This document shows, piece after piece, positions 32,685 through 42,279 of a stretch of 64,000 nt of DNA. Made by a program: the position numbers and the translations under genes. Origin of the DNA: Bacteroidota bacterium (GTDB lineage Bacteria > Bacteroidota > Bacteroidia > AKYH767-A > 2013-40CM-41-45). The stretch covers positions 39,740 through 103,739 of the forward strand of contig JAPLDA010000023.1 of NCBI GenBank assembly GCA_026391945.1, written 5' to 3'. The notes below the pieces were generated by a model. That model was not told the origin of the DNA. It saw nothing but the letters and a program-made list of their open reading frames with translations, and did no database searches. Each line of letters starts with the position of its first letter. The first letter of the stretch is position 1.

Positions 32685-33302
32685 ATGAAAAAACCATTCA
32701 CACACACACTTCTTTTTCTCCTGCCGGTTCTAATGCTTTCTCTCCCTGCGGCAAATGCCCAGGATAAACCAAAAGGAAAAGAATGGGCTGTTCCTGAAAA
32801 AGAGGCCGCAAAGAAAAGTGAAATAAAATTTGATGCCAATGCTGTCGCGGCAGGAAAAGATCTCTGGGCTCAAAACTGTAAATCCTGCCATGGTACCAAA
32901 GGCTTGGGCGATGGATCCAAGGCGGCAAAAATTGATATCTCCTGCGGCGACTTTTCTTCCAAAGAAACACAGGACATAAGTGACGGTTCTCTTTTCTGGA
33001 AAATAACCGACGGAAGAAAACCGATGCCATCGTTCAGCAGTAAGTTAACCGATGCCGAACGCTGGCAGTTGGTTGCTTATATCCGAACACTTAAGAAAGC
33101 GGGTAGCACTTCTGCGACGACAAACAAAAACACAAAAGATAACAGCACGCCTGAAAAAAACAATACGGCCGCTAAGAAAGACACCACAGCAACCGGCCCT
33201 GAATACCTCGAATTGAAAAATGAAATTGATCTTCTCCGGAAGGACATGAAAGCATTAAACAGCAAAGTGGATTCGTTAAAAGAAGAATGGCAGAAAAAAT
33301 AA
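32685..33302 (+). CDS. Periplasmic c-type cytochrome
   Basis: The start at 32685 gives 205 residues with a signal peptide MKKPFTHTLLFLLPVLMLSL...ANA; earlier ATGs only add a poor N-terminus. There is one heme-attachment site CKSCHG at about 64 and a Met ligand in KPMPSF at about 112, the layout of a class I monoheme cytochrome c. The C-terminal 70 residues are a Thr/Asn/Lys-rich linker plus a coiled coil (LKNEIDLLRKDMKALNSKV), which may oligomerise or tether it. It would carry electrons in the periplasm. No partner oxidase is adjacent. Confidence 0.88.
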   Translation: MKKPFTHTLLFLLPVLMLSLPAANAQDKPKGKEWAVPEKEAAKKSEIKFDANAVAAGKDLWAQNCKSCHGTKGLGDGSKAAKIDISCGDFSSKETQDISDGSLFWKITDGRKPMPSFSSKLTDAERWQLVAYIRTLKKAGSTSATTNKNTKDNSTPEKNNTAAKKDTTATGPEYLELKNEIDLLRKDMKALNSKVDSLKEEWQKK

Positions 33303-33366
33303 TTCGGTGATGGGTTCGGTGTCCGGCGGCCTTGAAAAAAAATCCTCTTAAAATTCCTGCAACAAA

Positions 33367-33774
33367 ATGAAAACACCCGCCCTCCCGTTTCTCTTCCTGC
33401 TCATCCTTGCTTCCTGCGGAATGGGGAAGATCGATGCCGGCAAAGCAAAAATTCTTGTCGGGGGTTTGCTCCACGATGTGAAGACTGAAAACTATGCTGC
33501 GCTTGACAACTATTATTCTTCCTCGTTCAACGCCAGCGAACCGCTGGATAAAAAAGAAGAAAAATTCCGACAACTGAAATCGGCGATGGGCGCCATGATT
33601 TCCTACGAACCGATGAGTTCAAAAGAAAGTTACGATTCCGACAAGGGAATCAACCAGCTTGAACTGAAATACAAAGTAAAATACGTACGCGTAACCGTAC
33701 AGGAAACTTTTTTGGTCATCAACGACGAGGGTGAATCGAAAATTATTTTTCAGAATATTGAGAATCTGAAATGA
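33367..33774 (+). CDS. Small lipoprotein of unknown function
   Basis: Protein of 135 residues with a lipoprotein signal (LLILASCG, Cys at about 18). The mature part looks like a small alpha+beta domain of the DUF4878/NTF2-like kind (ENYAALDNYYSSSFNASEPL...QETFLVINDEGESKIIFQN). Envelope-located. It is convergent with the YD-repeat gene. The domain suggestion is from pattern only. Confidence 0.55.
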   Translation: MKTPALPFLFLLILASCGMGKIDAGKAKILVGGLLHDVKTENYAALDNYYSSSFNASEPLDKKEEKFRQLKSAMGAMISYEPMSSKESYDSDKGINQLELKYKVKYVRVTVQETFLVINDEGESKIIFQNIENLK

Positions 33775-33802
33775 CGACAACGGCTCTGTAAAAAATAGCC
33801 GG

Positions 33803-34705
33803 TTAAAAATATTCTATTGTTCTTTGAATAATATAGGATGGCTTGTCGTTTTCGAATTCGATTTCCCGAATCCAGTTTTCATTTTTATCATACACATATT
33901 CCATCACCAGCATTTTGGATGCCTTTCCGTTTTTCTTACACACACTTATTTCCGAATAATTTCCATGGGTATCGTACCTATAAACATAGTTGATCCGAAA
34001 CGTTGCGCTGTCTTCGTACCAGGTTTCCCCGATGCGCTTTCCGTCCCCGTTTACTTTATAACCGACCCTGTAATTTTGTTTTCCGTTTGATTCGTATTCG
34101 CTTTTTTCAATTAACTTTTCGTTGTCATCGTAACCGAAGGTGGTTTTCATATAAAAAATTCCATCTGCTTTGAATGCGTTTGTTTCGATGATGCTTCCTT
34201 TGTCATTGCATTTATAGGTTATTTTTTCGTTGAGGTTGTCGTCCCCTTTCAACAGATCCCTTTCGGTTATATATCCTTTGTCATCGTATTGATAAACGAA
34301 TTTTTCTTTAGAGGCCATGGCTCCGTCAGGGAAGAAGGTGGTTTTGTCGACGCGTTCTAATTGCGGGTCGTAGACATAAATAAACTTTTGGAGCAACGCC
34401 CCCGATGGGTTGGTCAGATCTTCTTCGACCAGGTATCCCTTGTCATTAAAAAGACAATGTGTTTCCTTTTTCCAGGTATCCTTTTCTTTGTTTCCCTGTT
34501 TGATCCGATCAATTTTACCGGTGGTTTGATACATGGTTTGGTGCAGCGACTTCACGTTGCCCTTCAGTTCAAAATAATACCAGTCGTTGTGTGGTGTGGC
34601 CTGGGCGCAAACCAATTGGTTCATGATAAAAAAAAACAATACGCCAATTGCCGGTTTGCTCACTGTCCAAAAATTATTTTTACATCTGTGCCATTCCGAT
34701 TTCAA
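33803..34705 (-). CDS. Secreted YD/RHS-like repeat protein
   Basis: Protein of 300 residues with a signal peptide (AIGVLFFFIMNQLVCAQA) after a basic N-region. The mature part contains at least six repeats of about 25-30 residues with Y-D-x-x-G-x turns (YQYDDKGYITERDLLKGDD, YRYDTHGNYSEISVCKKNG). It is similar in length and repeat style to the island lipoprotein at 3689-4486 but lacks the lipobox. Function unknown; such repeats form open beta structures at the cell surface. Confidence 0.6.
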   Translation of the reverse strand: MKSEWHRCKNNFWTVSKPAIGVLFFFIMNQLVCAQATPHNDWYYFELKGNVKSLHQTMYQTTGKIDRIKQGNKEKDTWKKETHCLFNDKGYLVEEDLTNPSGALLQKFIYVYDPQLERVDKTTFFPDGAMASKEKFVYQYDDKGYITERDLLKGDDNLNEKITYKCNDKGSIIETNAFKADGIFYMKTTFGYDDNEKLIEKSEYESNGKQNYRVGYKVNGDGKRIGETWYEDSATFRINYVYRYDTHGNYSEISVCKKNGKASKMLVMEYVYDKNENWIREIEFENDKPSYIIQRTIEYF

Positions 34706-34783
34706 ACAAAGCGTGCCAGTTGAACTTCTGCGGTCTCCGGTACGATTCGTTCCGGGTATCTTGTTCCGAATGAACGTACAACC

Positions 34784-34859
34784 TGGTGTCCTCGGAGGGA
34801 GTCGAACCCACGGCCCACTGATTAAGAGTCAGTTGCTCTACCAACTGAGCTACGAAGAC
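34784..34859 (-). tRNA. tRNA-Lys (anticodon CUU)
   Basis: A 76-base cloverleaf read on the minus strand. The acceptor GTCTTCG pairs with CGAGGAC and is followed by A and an encoded CCA. The D-arm is GCTCAGTTGGTAGAGC. The anticodon arm ACTGA-CTCTTAA-TCAGT gives CTT, and the T-arm is GTGGGTTCGACTCCCTC. CUU reads AAG, lysine. Confidence 0.95.
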
Positions 34860-34907
34860 ATTTTTTAAGGGGAAACAAATGTACTTGTTGTTCGGAAAAA
34901 CAAAAAA

Positions 34908-36446
34908 TTAATTTGAAGGCTTCTGTTTGTCTTCCGGAAGTTTCACCCCGTCAATTTTTATCTCAACACCATTTTGATATTGGGACTCGATGATCACCTG
35001 CCCGTTTTCGTCGTATCGTTTCCATGTTCCATCTGGCAATCCAAGCCGGTACATTCTTTCTTCGCTTATTTTTCCTGAGCCATAATAGTATTTGTGAAGC
35101 CCGGTCTCCTGACCGTCGAGGAACTCCCCCTCAAAAGCAAGTTTGCCGTTGTCGAAATACTGTTTCCATATTCCATCTTCTTTTCCGTCTACAAATTTTC
35201 CTTCGGCAATGTATTCGCCGACGCGGTATTTCCATTCGCCATCCTGTTTCCCTTCCACATAATTTCCTTCGGCCATCACACTTGCGGTGTCGCTGTATTC
35301 TTTCATGTAGCCGTTTTCTTTACCCATGGCGTACGTTTCTTCGCGCCGGAGTTGCCCGGTTGGGTAATACCATTTCCACGGACCATTGGGTTTTCCTTTG
35401 GTGTAATTCCCGGTTTGCTCCAGTGAATCATTTTCAAAAGAAAACTTCCAGGTTCCCTCTCGTCTTCCATCCACATACATTCCGATGGATCTCAAGTGGC
35501 CGGTTTCATAATACTCTTTCCACTCGCCCTGCTCTCTTCCCTGGTCGTCGAGTTTTCCTTCGCGTACAACCTGGCCAGAATGATACACCTTCGTTCCTTC
35601 GAGGTTGCCTTTCGCATCATACTCCCGGAACACACCTTCCGGAACGCCCTTTTTATACGTGCCTACTATTTTGGTTCCGCCGTCAGGATAGTAATCGCGC
35701 TTCACCTCAAATTTTTCCTGTGCAACATCTTCCTGTATGATCAATTCGCCGTTGTGGTATTCTTCTCTTTTGATAACGCGGCCATCTTCGGCGTACTCTT
35801 TAAACATTCCTTCTTTTTTATCGTCTTTGTAAGCGCCATCTGATTTTAACTGGTCGCTGTCATAAAAAACTTTATACACGCCTTGCTTCAGTTGGTTTTT
35901 ATCTTTCCGGTTTATCTTTTCTTCTTTTTGAAAATATCCGTTTTTATAATGTGTCACCTTGATGAGCGTTCCGTCCGATAAATATTCTCTCGACATTCCG
36001 TTTTCAACGCCGCCGGAATATTTTATCGTCTTTGCAATGGAGCCGTTGTCGTTGTAAAATTTAGAAACACCGTTTCTCACTCCCATGGAATCGGTTTCTT
36101 CGGATTGAATGGTACCATCCGGATAAAATGTTTTTTGTAACCCGTTTCTTACGCCGTCTTTGTAATTGTAAAGCGCGGTGACCACTCCTGAGTCGCTGTA
36201 AAACTTCCATAAACTATCGAGTTTGAAGTTGGACCGGTTTCCCTCTGATTTTAATTTTCCATTCTCGAAATAACTTTTCCAGTAACCATCCGGTTTTCCG
36301 TTGAGGATGGTTCCTTCGCTCGAAATATTTCCGTCCGGGTAATAAAATTTGGTGTATCCGTCGGCAATAATTTCCTGGTTCTGTGCATGCGATGGATTTG
36401 AAAATTGAAAATTGAAAATCAGGAGCAGGCAAATGATCCTGCCCAT
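34908..36446 (-). CDS. Secreted MORN-variant (YwqK-like) repeat protein
   Basis: The start at 36446 gives about 512 residues and a good signal peptide (MGRIICLLLIFNFQFSNPSHAQ); the ATG at 36488 overlaps nadA and adds 14 odd residues. The whole mature chain is about 18 repeats of 22-24 residues of the MORN_2 type: YFENGKLKSEGNR, YYPTGQLRREETYAMGKENG, YDENGQVIIESQYQNG. Such proteins are annotated as YwqK-family antitoxins, but no toxin partner is present here and the protein is exported, so that role is unlikely. A structural or surface role is more plausible. It follows nadA on the same strand. Confidence 0.75.
   Translation of the reverse strand: MGRIICLLLIFNFQFSNPSHAQNQEIIADGYTKFYYPDGNISSEGTILNGKPDGYWKSYFENGKLKSEGNRSNFKLDSLWKFYSDSGVVTALYNYKDGVRNGLQKTFYPDGTIQSEETDSMGVRNGVSKFYNDNGSIAKTIKYSGGVENGMSREYLSDGTLIKVTHYKNGYFQKEEKINRKDKNQLKQGVYKVFYDSDQLKSDGAYKDDKKEGMFKEYAEDGRVIKREEYHNGELIIQEDVAQEKFEVKRDYYPDGGTKIVGTYKKGVPEGVFREYDAKGNLEGTKVYHSGQVVREGKLDDQGREQGEWKEYYETGHLRSIGMYVDGRREGTWKFSFENDSLEQTGNYTKGKPNGPWKWYYPTGQLRREETYAMGKENGYMKEYSDTASVMAEGNYVEGKQDGEWKYRVGEYIAEGKFVDGKEDGIWKQYFDNGKLAFEGEFLDGQETGLHKYYYGSGKISEERMYRLGLPDGTWKRYDENGQVIIESQYQNGVEIKIDGVKLPEDKQKPSN
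36397..36420. repeat. AAAATTGA tandem repeat in a signal-peptide coding region
   Basis: TTTGAAAATTGAAAATTGAA is three near-perfect units of 8 bases. On the coding (minus) strand it encodes IFNFQFSN of the signal peptide. The same type of AT repeat is common between Bacteroidota genes. Confidence 0.55.
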
Positions 36447-36477
36447 TCTAAATTTAAAATTTTTAATTCTTAATCTA

Positions 36478-37479
36478 CTAAAGTCCATGTTGTGCGGAGA
36501 TTTCCAGCATCCTTTTAATCGGCTTCAATGCCTTTATCCGAAGGTCTTCCGGTAGGTTGATTTCCGGTAGTTCGTATTTCAAACAAAGATAAAGTTTTTC
36601 CAGCGTGTTCAGTTTCATGTGCGGGCAATCGTTGCAGGCGCAGGAATTATTCGGCGGCGCCGGGATAAATGTTTTTCCCGGGGATTCTTTTGCCATCTGG
36701 TGGATGATGCCTGTTTCGGTTGCCACAATGAATTCGTTCGCTGAATTGCTTGCTGAATAGTTCAACAAACCTGTCGTGGAGCCGATGTAATCAGCTAATT
36801 CAAGAACGGCTGGCTCGCATTCGGGATGAGCGATGAATTTTGCCTGCGGATGTTTTTGTTTCAGCTTACTTATTTTTTCAAGAGAAAAAATTTCATGCAC
36901 CATGCAGGTTCCGTTCCATAAAACCATGTCCCTGCCGGTCTTGCTGATGATGTAACGACCAAGGTTTCTGTCGGGTGCAAAAATTATTTTTTTCTCCTTC
37001 GGTACACTGTTCACAATGGCGACGGCATTGGAAGAAGTGCAGATGATGTCGCTCAAAGCTTTTGTTTCCGCGCTGCAGTTGATGTAGGAGATCACCACGT
37101 GATCGGGATGCTGATCAATGAACTTTTTAAATTCACCGGCCGGACAGGAATCGGCCAGCGAGCATCCCGCTCTCAGATCCGGAAGGATTACTTTTTTTCC
37201 GGGGTTCAGAATTTTTGCCGTCTCGCACATGAAATGCACGCCGGCAAATACGATGATGTCAGCTTTTGTTTTTTCAGCCTGCTGTGCCAGTCCAAGGCTG
37301 TCGCCGATGTAATCTGCGATATCCTGGACATCAGGTTCCTGGTAATAATGCGCAAGAAGGACGGCATTTTTTTCTTTTTTTAGTCTTGCAATCTCGGCAA
37401 ATAAATCGAGCGAAGGATCAACTTCAAAATTTAAATAGCCGTTTTCTAAAATTATTTTTTGCTGTTCAGCAACACCCAT
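36478..37479 (-). CDS. nadA: Quinolinate synthase
   Basis: Condenses iminoaspartate with dihydroxyacetone phosphate to quinolinate in de novo NAD synthesis; cytosolic [4Fe-4S] enzyme. The 333 residues show [21 protein letters not shown], the [12 protein letters not shown] and [15 protein letters not shown] motifs, WNGTCMVHE, and [21 protein letters not shown] near the end, which supply the cluster cysteines. It is apparently alone: nadB and nadC are not next to it. The aromatic route to quinolinate is partly encoded at 59-61 kb, but the decarboxylase there diverts that flux. Confidence 0.96.
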   Translation of the reverse strand: MGVAEQQKIILENGYLNFEVDPSLDLFAEIARLKKEKNAVLLAHYYQEPDVQDIADYIGDSLGLAQQAEKTKADIIVFAGVHFMCETAKILNPGKKVILPDLRAGCSLADSCPAGEFKKFIDQHPDHVVISYINCSAETKALSDIICTSSNAVAIVNSVPKEKKIIFAPDRNLGRYIISKTGRDMVLWNGTCMVHEIFSLEKISKLKQKHPQAKFIAHPECEPAVLELADYIGSTTGLLNYSASNSANEFIVATETGIIHQMAKESPGKTFIPAPPNNSCACNDCPHMKLNTLEKLYLCLKYELPEINLPEDLRIKALKPIKRMLEISAQHGL

Positions 37480-37491
37480 ATTAATAGTATA

Positions 37492-37506
37492 TTATATTTA
37501 ATATAA
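37492..37506. promoter_or_regulatory. AT palindrome upstream of nadA
   Basis: TTATATT-T-AATATAA is a perfect 15-base inverted repeat, 12 bases before the nadA start codon. It could be an operator or simply part of an AT-rich promoter; no regulator is identified. Confidence 0.3.
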
Positions 37507-37940
37507 AATTTATTACTACTACTATCCTGTTCATTCAGTTGGTAACTAATTTCCTTTTCCCTTGACATTGCAGATACACACAAAATAAATCCTGTTATGA
37601 ACAAGTTCTTATACTTTAATTAACTGACAGATAAACCGATCAGCGATTCATGAACACCTGTTGAAAAAGTACCCGGTTTGAAAATAGTTTATCCAGGCCT
37701 GTTGATGAACCCACCACATTTCGTGTACATCTTTTATATGCCGGTCATATCTTTTTCTTGTTTTGATCATTTGCTGTTTGCATGAAGATAAGTAATGAAC
37801 AATGCGCAGGTTTTTTATGAATTCTTTGTAACCGAATTTTTTTTCATGCACAAAGTTAGTGTTAATAATCTCTTTACAGAGAGTGTTATTTTCCAGTGAG
37901 TTGATCGGTTAAAAATAGGGGCTGTTGAAAACAAATTAAG
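37507..37940. other. Long AT-rich intergenic stretch between nadA and rpiB
   Basis: There is no gene I would call. A 67-codon minus-strand ORF (37648-37851) starts MHEKKFGYKEFIKNLRIVHY and is rich in Lys and aromatic residues; it has no family match I know and may be chance. CTCTTTACAGAGAG at 37871-37884 is a short hairpin. Confidence 0.35.
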
Positions 37941-37948
37941 TACCTTTG
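37941..37948 (+). promoter_or_regulatory. -7 box (TACCTTTG) of rpiB
   Basis: A perfect TAnnTTTG match ends 26 bases before the rpiB ATG. A -33 TTTG at the right distance is not evident. Confidence 0.5.
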
Positions 37949-37974
37949 TTTCATTGATAAAAACTGTTGATAAC

Positions 37975-38415
37975 ATGCCGAAACCAAGAATAGCCGTGGG
38001 CTGCGACCATGCGGGCTTCGAATACAAGGAGCAGATAAAGAAAATGCTTTCGGGAAGCGGTTACGAAGTGAAAGATTTCGGAACACACTCGCTTGAGTCT
38101 GTTGATTATCCCGATTTTGTTCACCCGGTTGCGGAATCCATCGAACGAAATGAAAACGATTTTGGTGTGTTGGTGTGCGGCAGCGCTAACGGCGTTGCCA
38201 TCACCGCCAACAAACATCAGAAAATACGCGCGGCGATTGCCTGGCGAAACGATGTGGCGGCATTGTCGCGTTCTCACAATGATGCGAACATCATTTGCCT
38301 TCCCTCGCGTTTTATATCCGAAGAAGAAGCCACGCTGTTTGTGAATACGTTTCTTACAACAGCCTTTGAAGGCGGCCGACATGCGAACCGCGTGAACAAA
38401 ATACAACTTCATTGA
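37975..38415 (+). CDS. rpiB: Ribose 5-phosphate isomerase B
   Basis: Interconverts ribulose 5-phosphate and ribose 5-phosphate in the non-oxidative pentose phosphate pathway. The start at 37975 (MPKPRIAVGCDHAGFEYKEQ) gives 146 residues, the normal RpiB length; the ORF-track start adds seven residues. It has the phosphate-binding VGCDHAG, DFGTHSLESVDYPDF, and the loop VLVCGSANGVAITANKHQ with the catalytic Cys, followed by IRAAIAW. The peptidase gene begins one base after its stop, so they are probably co-transcribed. Confidence 0.94.
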   Translation: MPKPRIAVGCDHAGFEYKEQIKKMLSGSGYEVKDFGTHSLESVDYPDFVHPVAESIERNENDFGVLVCGSANGVAITANKHQKIRAAIAWRNDVAALSRSHNDANIICLPSRFISEEEATLFVNTFLTTAFEGGRHANRVNKIQLH

Positions 38416-38416
38416 A

Positions 38417-40033
38417 ATGAATGGTTCGCCTGAAAAAAAACGCAACACGTTTTTTTTTCGATGGATCATCCATTTATTTTTTTTCAACCCATTTTTCTTT
38501 TTTCAGAATGCCACTGCGCAGGATTCCCTGGTTGCCCGTTATTGTAAATCCATTCTCCCGGAAGAAACCAGGAGTCTTCTTGAGGTACTCACATCCGATT
38601 CGTTGGAAGGAAGAGAAACCGGGAAACCCGGACAGAAGAAAGCGGCAGAATTCATCGCCGGTTATTTTTCTTCGCTGGGCCTGAAGCCGGTTTCACATGG
38701 AACCTTTTTTCAGTACCATCCGTTGTCAATCACTGCGAACCACGGGTTCAACTTCGAAGTGAACCAGCAGTATTTCCTGTTCATGAAAGATTATTTTTAT
38801 TTGGATGGATATGCCGATACCATGATTGTTCTCGACACCATGATATTCGTCGGATATGGTATCAGCGAAGAAAAATACGACGACTATTCAAAGATGAACG
38901 TGACCGGCAAGCCGGTTATGTTTTTCAACGGCGAACCACAAAACAAAAAATATTTACCGGGAGAAAAAACAAAACCAACGGAATGGTCCACCAGCTGGAA
39001 GAAAAAACTGGCGGTGGTCTATGAAAAAAGGCCGTCGCTCGTTTTTATCATCTGCGATTCTCTTGACCTGGTGATTGACTCGTTGAATTACAGCCTGCAC
39101 ATGGAAGAGTTCGGAAGATTAAACCATTCGCCCAATGCCATCCCGGTTATTTTTATTACCCGCGACATGGCCAGGAATTTCTACCCGGAACTTACCGAAG
39201 AAAAACCCGGGGAATCAAAAAACAAAATCGACAGGAGGGGAAAGCCGCAAAGTTTTGTATCAAAATCTTCGGCATTTATCCGGCTTGTCAGCATTACCGG
39301 TCAGTTAAAAGGGCAGAATGTTTTTGGGCTTCTCGAGGGAACCGATAAAAAAGACGAAGCGCTGGTTATCTCGGCGCATTACGATCATCTTGGGAAAGCG
39401 GATTCCGTTTTTTACCCCGGCGCCGATGATGACGGGAGTGGAACGTCTGTTGTTATGGAACTTGCGCAGGTTTTTTTACAGGCACAAAAAGGGGGACACC
39501 CGCCACGAAGAAGCATTTTGTTTTTAATGGTAAGCGGGGAAGAAAAAGGGTTGCTTGGCTCGGAATATTTTGTCACCCATCCACCCGTCCCGTTGAAACA
39601 AATCATCACCGACCTGAACATGGATATGATCGGGCGAACGGATGAAAAACACGACAGCCTTGGTATTCGTGACTACGTGTACATCATCGGCTCCGACAAC
39701 ACAAGCAAAGAGCTTCACGACATCAGTGAAAAAAACAACAGCCTTTACCCAAGACTCCGGCTCGACTACACCTATAATAAGCCCGGCGACCCCAATCGTT
39801 ATTATTACCGGAGCGATCATTACAATTTTGCAAAGAATAAAATTCCCGTGATTTTTTATTTCAACGGAACACACAAAGACTACCACCGCATCACCGACAC
39901 CATTGATAAAATTGATTTTGAAATTCTCTGCAAACGTGCGCAGTTGATTTTTTCTACCGCCTGGGAACTGGTAAACAGGAGCGAACGGGTTCGTCCGGAT
40001 TTCGACAGGGAATTTGAAAAAGCGGACCACTAG
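38417..40033 (+). CDS. Secreted M28-family zinc peptidase
   Basis: Protein of 538 residues with a signal peptide (IIHLFFFNPFFFFQNATAQ). The M28 aminopeptidase metal ligands are all visible: SAHYDHLG (about 320), GADDDGSGTS (about 335), SGEEKGLLG (about 375), NMDMIGR (about 402) and THKDYHRITD (about 487). A PA-like insert at about 140-260 separates the two parts of the fold. It acts in the periplasm or outside, removing N-terminal residues from peptides. There is no T9SS sorting domain at the C-terminus. It follows rpiB by one base. Confidence 0.92.
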   Translation: MNGSPEKKRNTFFFRWIIHLFFFNPFFFFQNATAQDSLVARYCKSILPEETRSLLEVLTSDSLEGRETGKPGQKKAAEFIAGYFSSLGLKPVSHGTFFQYHPLSITANHGFNFEVNQQYFLFMKDYFYLDGYADTMIVLDTMIFVGYGISEEKYDDYSKMNVTGKPVMFFNGEPQNKKYLPGEKTKPTEWSTSWKKKLAVVYEKRPSLVFIICDSLDLVIDSLNYSLHMEEFGRLNHSPNAIPVIFITRDMARNFYPELTEEKPGESKNKIDRRGKPQSFVSKSSAFIRLVSITGQLKGQNVFGLLEGTDKKDEALVISAHYDHLGKADSVFYPGADDDGSGTSVVMELAQVFLQAQKGGHPPRRSILFLMVSGEEKGLLGSEYFVTHPPVPLKQIITDLNMDMIGRTDEKHDSLGIRDYVYIIGSDNTSKELHDISEKNNSLYPRLRLDYTYNKPGDPNRYYYRSDHYNFAKNKIPVIFYFNGTHKDYHRITDTIDKIDFEILCKRAQLIFSTAWELVNRSERVRPDFDREFEKADH

Positions 40034-40126
40034 TTCTCCGGGAAAAACGAACAACACGACTTTCTTTTTTTAAAGAGAATTAACCGCGTCATGTGATCCA
40101 TAAGATCTAAATAGTATTTTCGTGTC

Positions 40127-40648
40127 ATGAACAGCCCACGGATCTTTTTTGTCATCGTGTTTGTATTCCTTCTGCAAAAACAGGCATGGCCGCAACATGC
40201 GCCGGTTTCAGAAGAACAATTCAAAAGTTATTTTCAGCAGCATCGCGACAGCCTCGACCAGATCGAAGGAATCTGGAATGTGAACACCGTACAGGAATAT
40301 TATCGTTACGACACGTTGTACGAAGTAGACAAGATTCCGAAGTCGGTGAAGGTGGCGATCATCAAAAAAGACAACCGGTACGAATCGTTTAATCTTTCCG
40401 GCGAATCGTACGATGTTCAGTTTACTTCATCGGAGATAAACGGCGTGTATTTCTACCGGAATTTTTTCAAGGAGACGAACGAATATTCCAAGGCCAACGC
40501 CGTGATCAGCAAGGCCGGAGAAATGGAATACAACTACGACTTTCCGGACAACTACCTTCAGAAGAAACTGGGCGAAAGTTACGAGGAGGGAACGCGGGTG
40601 GTAAACAAAACCCGGTGGATAAAAATTTTCCCGGACAGGAAAAAATGA
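40127..40648 (+). CDS. Secreted protein of unknown function
   Basis: Protein of 173 residues with a signal peptide (IFFVIVFVFLLQKQAWPQ). The rest is probably a lipocalin-like small beta-barrel (DQIEGIWNVNTVQEYYRYD at the start, FYRNFFKETNEYSKANAVISK later), but I cannot assign it with certainty. Its stop overlaps the start of the subtilase gene (ATGA), so the two are translationally coupled and may work together. Confidence 0.55.
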   Translation: MNSPRIFFVIVFVFLLQKQAWPQHAPVSEEQFKSYFQQHRDSLDQIEGIWNVNTVQEYYRYDTLYEVDKIPKSVKVAIIKKDNRYESFNLSGESYDVQFTSSEINGVYFYRNFFKETNEYSKANAVISKAGEMEYNYDFPDNYLQKKLGESYEEGTRVVNKTRWIKIFPDRKK

Positions 40649-42270
40649 ACATGACGGGAAGATTTGTTCTTTTTGTTTTGTTAATGATGGCAACAACGCC
40701 GGCGCTTTCACAGCAAAAATATTGGGTCACGTTCACCAACAAACCGGACACTTCATTTGATCCACCCGGTTATTTTGACGAGCGCGCCATTGCACAACGC
40801 CGCCAACAGCAAATACCCATTTACAATTCCTGTGACATCCCGGTAAGCGGATCCTACATTTCACTGGTAAGAACAATTGCCGACTCAGTTTCATACACGA
40901 GCCGATGGCTCAATGGCATCGCCGTTTATGCATCGGCGGCGGCGGTTGATGAAATCAAAAAACTTTCCTGTGTGGCAGGTGTCGAGACGATGAACAATCC
41001 TTCTTTGATGTTATCGGAAAATGAAAAGAACCTGTTTTCGTTTTCAAAAAAAGAAGAAGCGCTTTTGAAATACCAGACCGACCGGCTGCAGGAAAAAAAA
41101 TTCAAAGAGAAAAAGATTGACGGGACAGGCATCCGCATCGCTGTTTTCGATGCGGGATTTCCGGGCGTCGACCGGCACCCGGCATTCGAACACCTAAGAA
41201 AAAACAAAAGAATTATCGCGACATACGATTTTGTCGGAAGGAAAGAATTTGTTTACAATCACCACCCGCACGGAACCATGGTGCTCAGTTGCATTGCGGG
41301 GCTGCGCGACAGCGTCAACTGCGGAATGGCAACGGGCGCGGAATTTTTACTCGCACGAACAGAAATGGCCGGAAGGGAAAATTTCAGCGAAGAAGAAAAC
41401 TGGCTGGCCGCCGCCGAATGGGCCGACCAACACGGCGCGAACATCATCAGCAGTTCGCTGGGATATACGAACGAACGCTATTTTAACAGCGACATGAATG
41501 GTAAAACAAGTCTTGTTGCAAGGGCCGCCGCCATTGCGGCATCCAAAGGGATATTGGTGATCAATGCTGCAGGCAACGAAGGATTGGGTTCGTGGCATTT
41601 TGTGGATACGCCCGGCGATGCCGACAGCGTACTCACCGTTGGCGGAACGGATCCGTTTACGGATGCGCACATTTATTTCAGCTCCTTCGGGCCAACGAGC
41701 GATGGCAGGATGAAACCAAATGTATCTTCTCCCGCCGATGTAATTGCTGCCAATGCAAACGGATGGTCGGAGGTGGAAGGAACGTCATTTTCCACTCCGC
41801 TTGTTGCCGGGTTCGCCGCATGCGTATGGCAGCTAAGCCGCCGCCTGACGAACATGGAAGTGTTTCATGAAATTGAAAAATCATCACACCTCTATCCATA
41901 TTTTGATTATGCTCATGGTTATGGTATCCCGCAGGCCGGTTATTTCACAGGGGAAAAGAAAATAAACGAACCCACTTTTGATTTTGTAATTGTGAACAAT
42001 GATTTGAAGGTGATCTTACGCGAAAGGTTTTCGCAGGCTGGCACAGAAGAGTTTCTTGGGTATGACACGAGACGAAACCTTTACTACAGGATCGATGATA
42101 AGAATGGTGTTGTCCGGTATTATGCAGCCGAACTCGCCGGTGAAAAAGAGGTTCTGCATTATTACATCAGCCAGTTTAAACCCGGGGATAAAATTTCAGT
42201 AAGCTTTGAGGGCTACACGTCTTCTTATACCATTACCGGAAACGAAAATCCAGAGGGGGAAATCAAATAA
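40645..42270 (+). CDS. Subtilisin-like (S8) serine peptidase, secreted
   Basis: The start at 40645 (ATGA overlap with the previous stop) gives 541 residues and a signal peptide (RFVLFVLLMMATTPALSQ); the ATG two codons on is an alternative. The catalytic triad is Asp in IAVFDAGFPG (about 169), His in HHPHGTMVLS (about 209) and Ser in GTSFSTPLVAG (about 381), with the oxyanion Asn in VINAAGNEG. Residues 25-130 look like an inhibitor-type propeptide. After the catalytic domain comes a beta domain ending in FEGYTSSYTITGNE that is not a typical T9SS sorting signal. Probably a periplasmic or outer-membrane protease. Confidence 0.9.
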   Translation: MNMTGRFVLFVLLMMATTPALSQQKYWVTFTNKPDTSFDPPGYFDERAIAQRRQQQIPIYNSCDIPVSGSYISLVRTIADSVSYTSRWLNGIAVYASAAAVDEIKKLSCVAGVETMNNPSLMLSENEKNLFSFSKKEEALLKYQTDRLQEKKFKEKKIDGTGIRIAVFDAGFPGVDRHPAFEHLRKNKRIIATYDFVGRKEFVYNHHPHGTMVLSCIAGLRDSVNCGMATGAEFLLARTEMAGRENFSEEENWLAAAEWADQHGANIISSSLGYTNERYFNSDMNGKTSLVARAAAIAASKGILVINAAGNEGLGSWHFVDTPGDADSVLTVGGTDPFTDAHIYFSSFGPTSDGRMKPNVSSPADVIAANANGWSEVEGTSFSTPLVAGFAACVWQLSRRLTNMEVFHEIEKSSHLYPYFDYAHGYGIPQAGYFTGEKKINEPTFDFVIVNNDLKVILRERFSQAGTEEFLGYDTRRNLYYRIDDKNGVVRYYAAELAGEKEVLHYYISQFKPGDKISVSFEGYTSSYTITGNENPEGEIK

Positions 42271-42279
42271 ACCGGAGCC

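Noticed and set aside
34908-36446. Antitoxin of a YwqK toxin-antitoxin pair
   Set aside because: The protein has a signal peptide and no toxin gene is adjacent; the name reflects only the MORN-type repeat.
37648-37851. Small minus-strand gene
   Set aside because: No family, no promoter or terminator and composition like the surrounding intergenic DNA.
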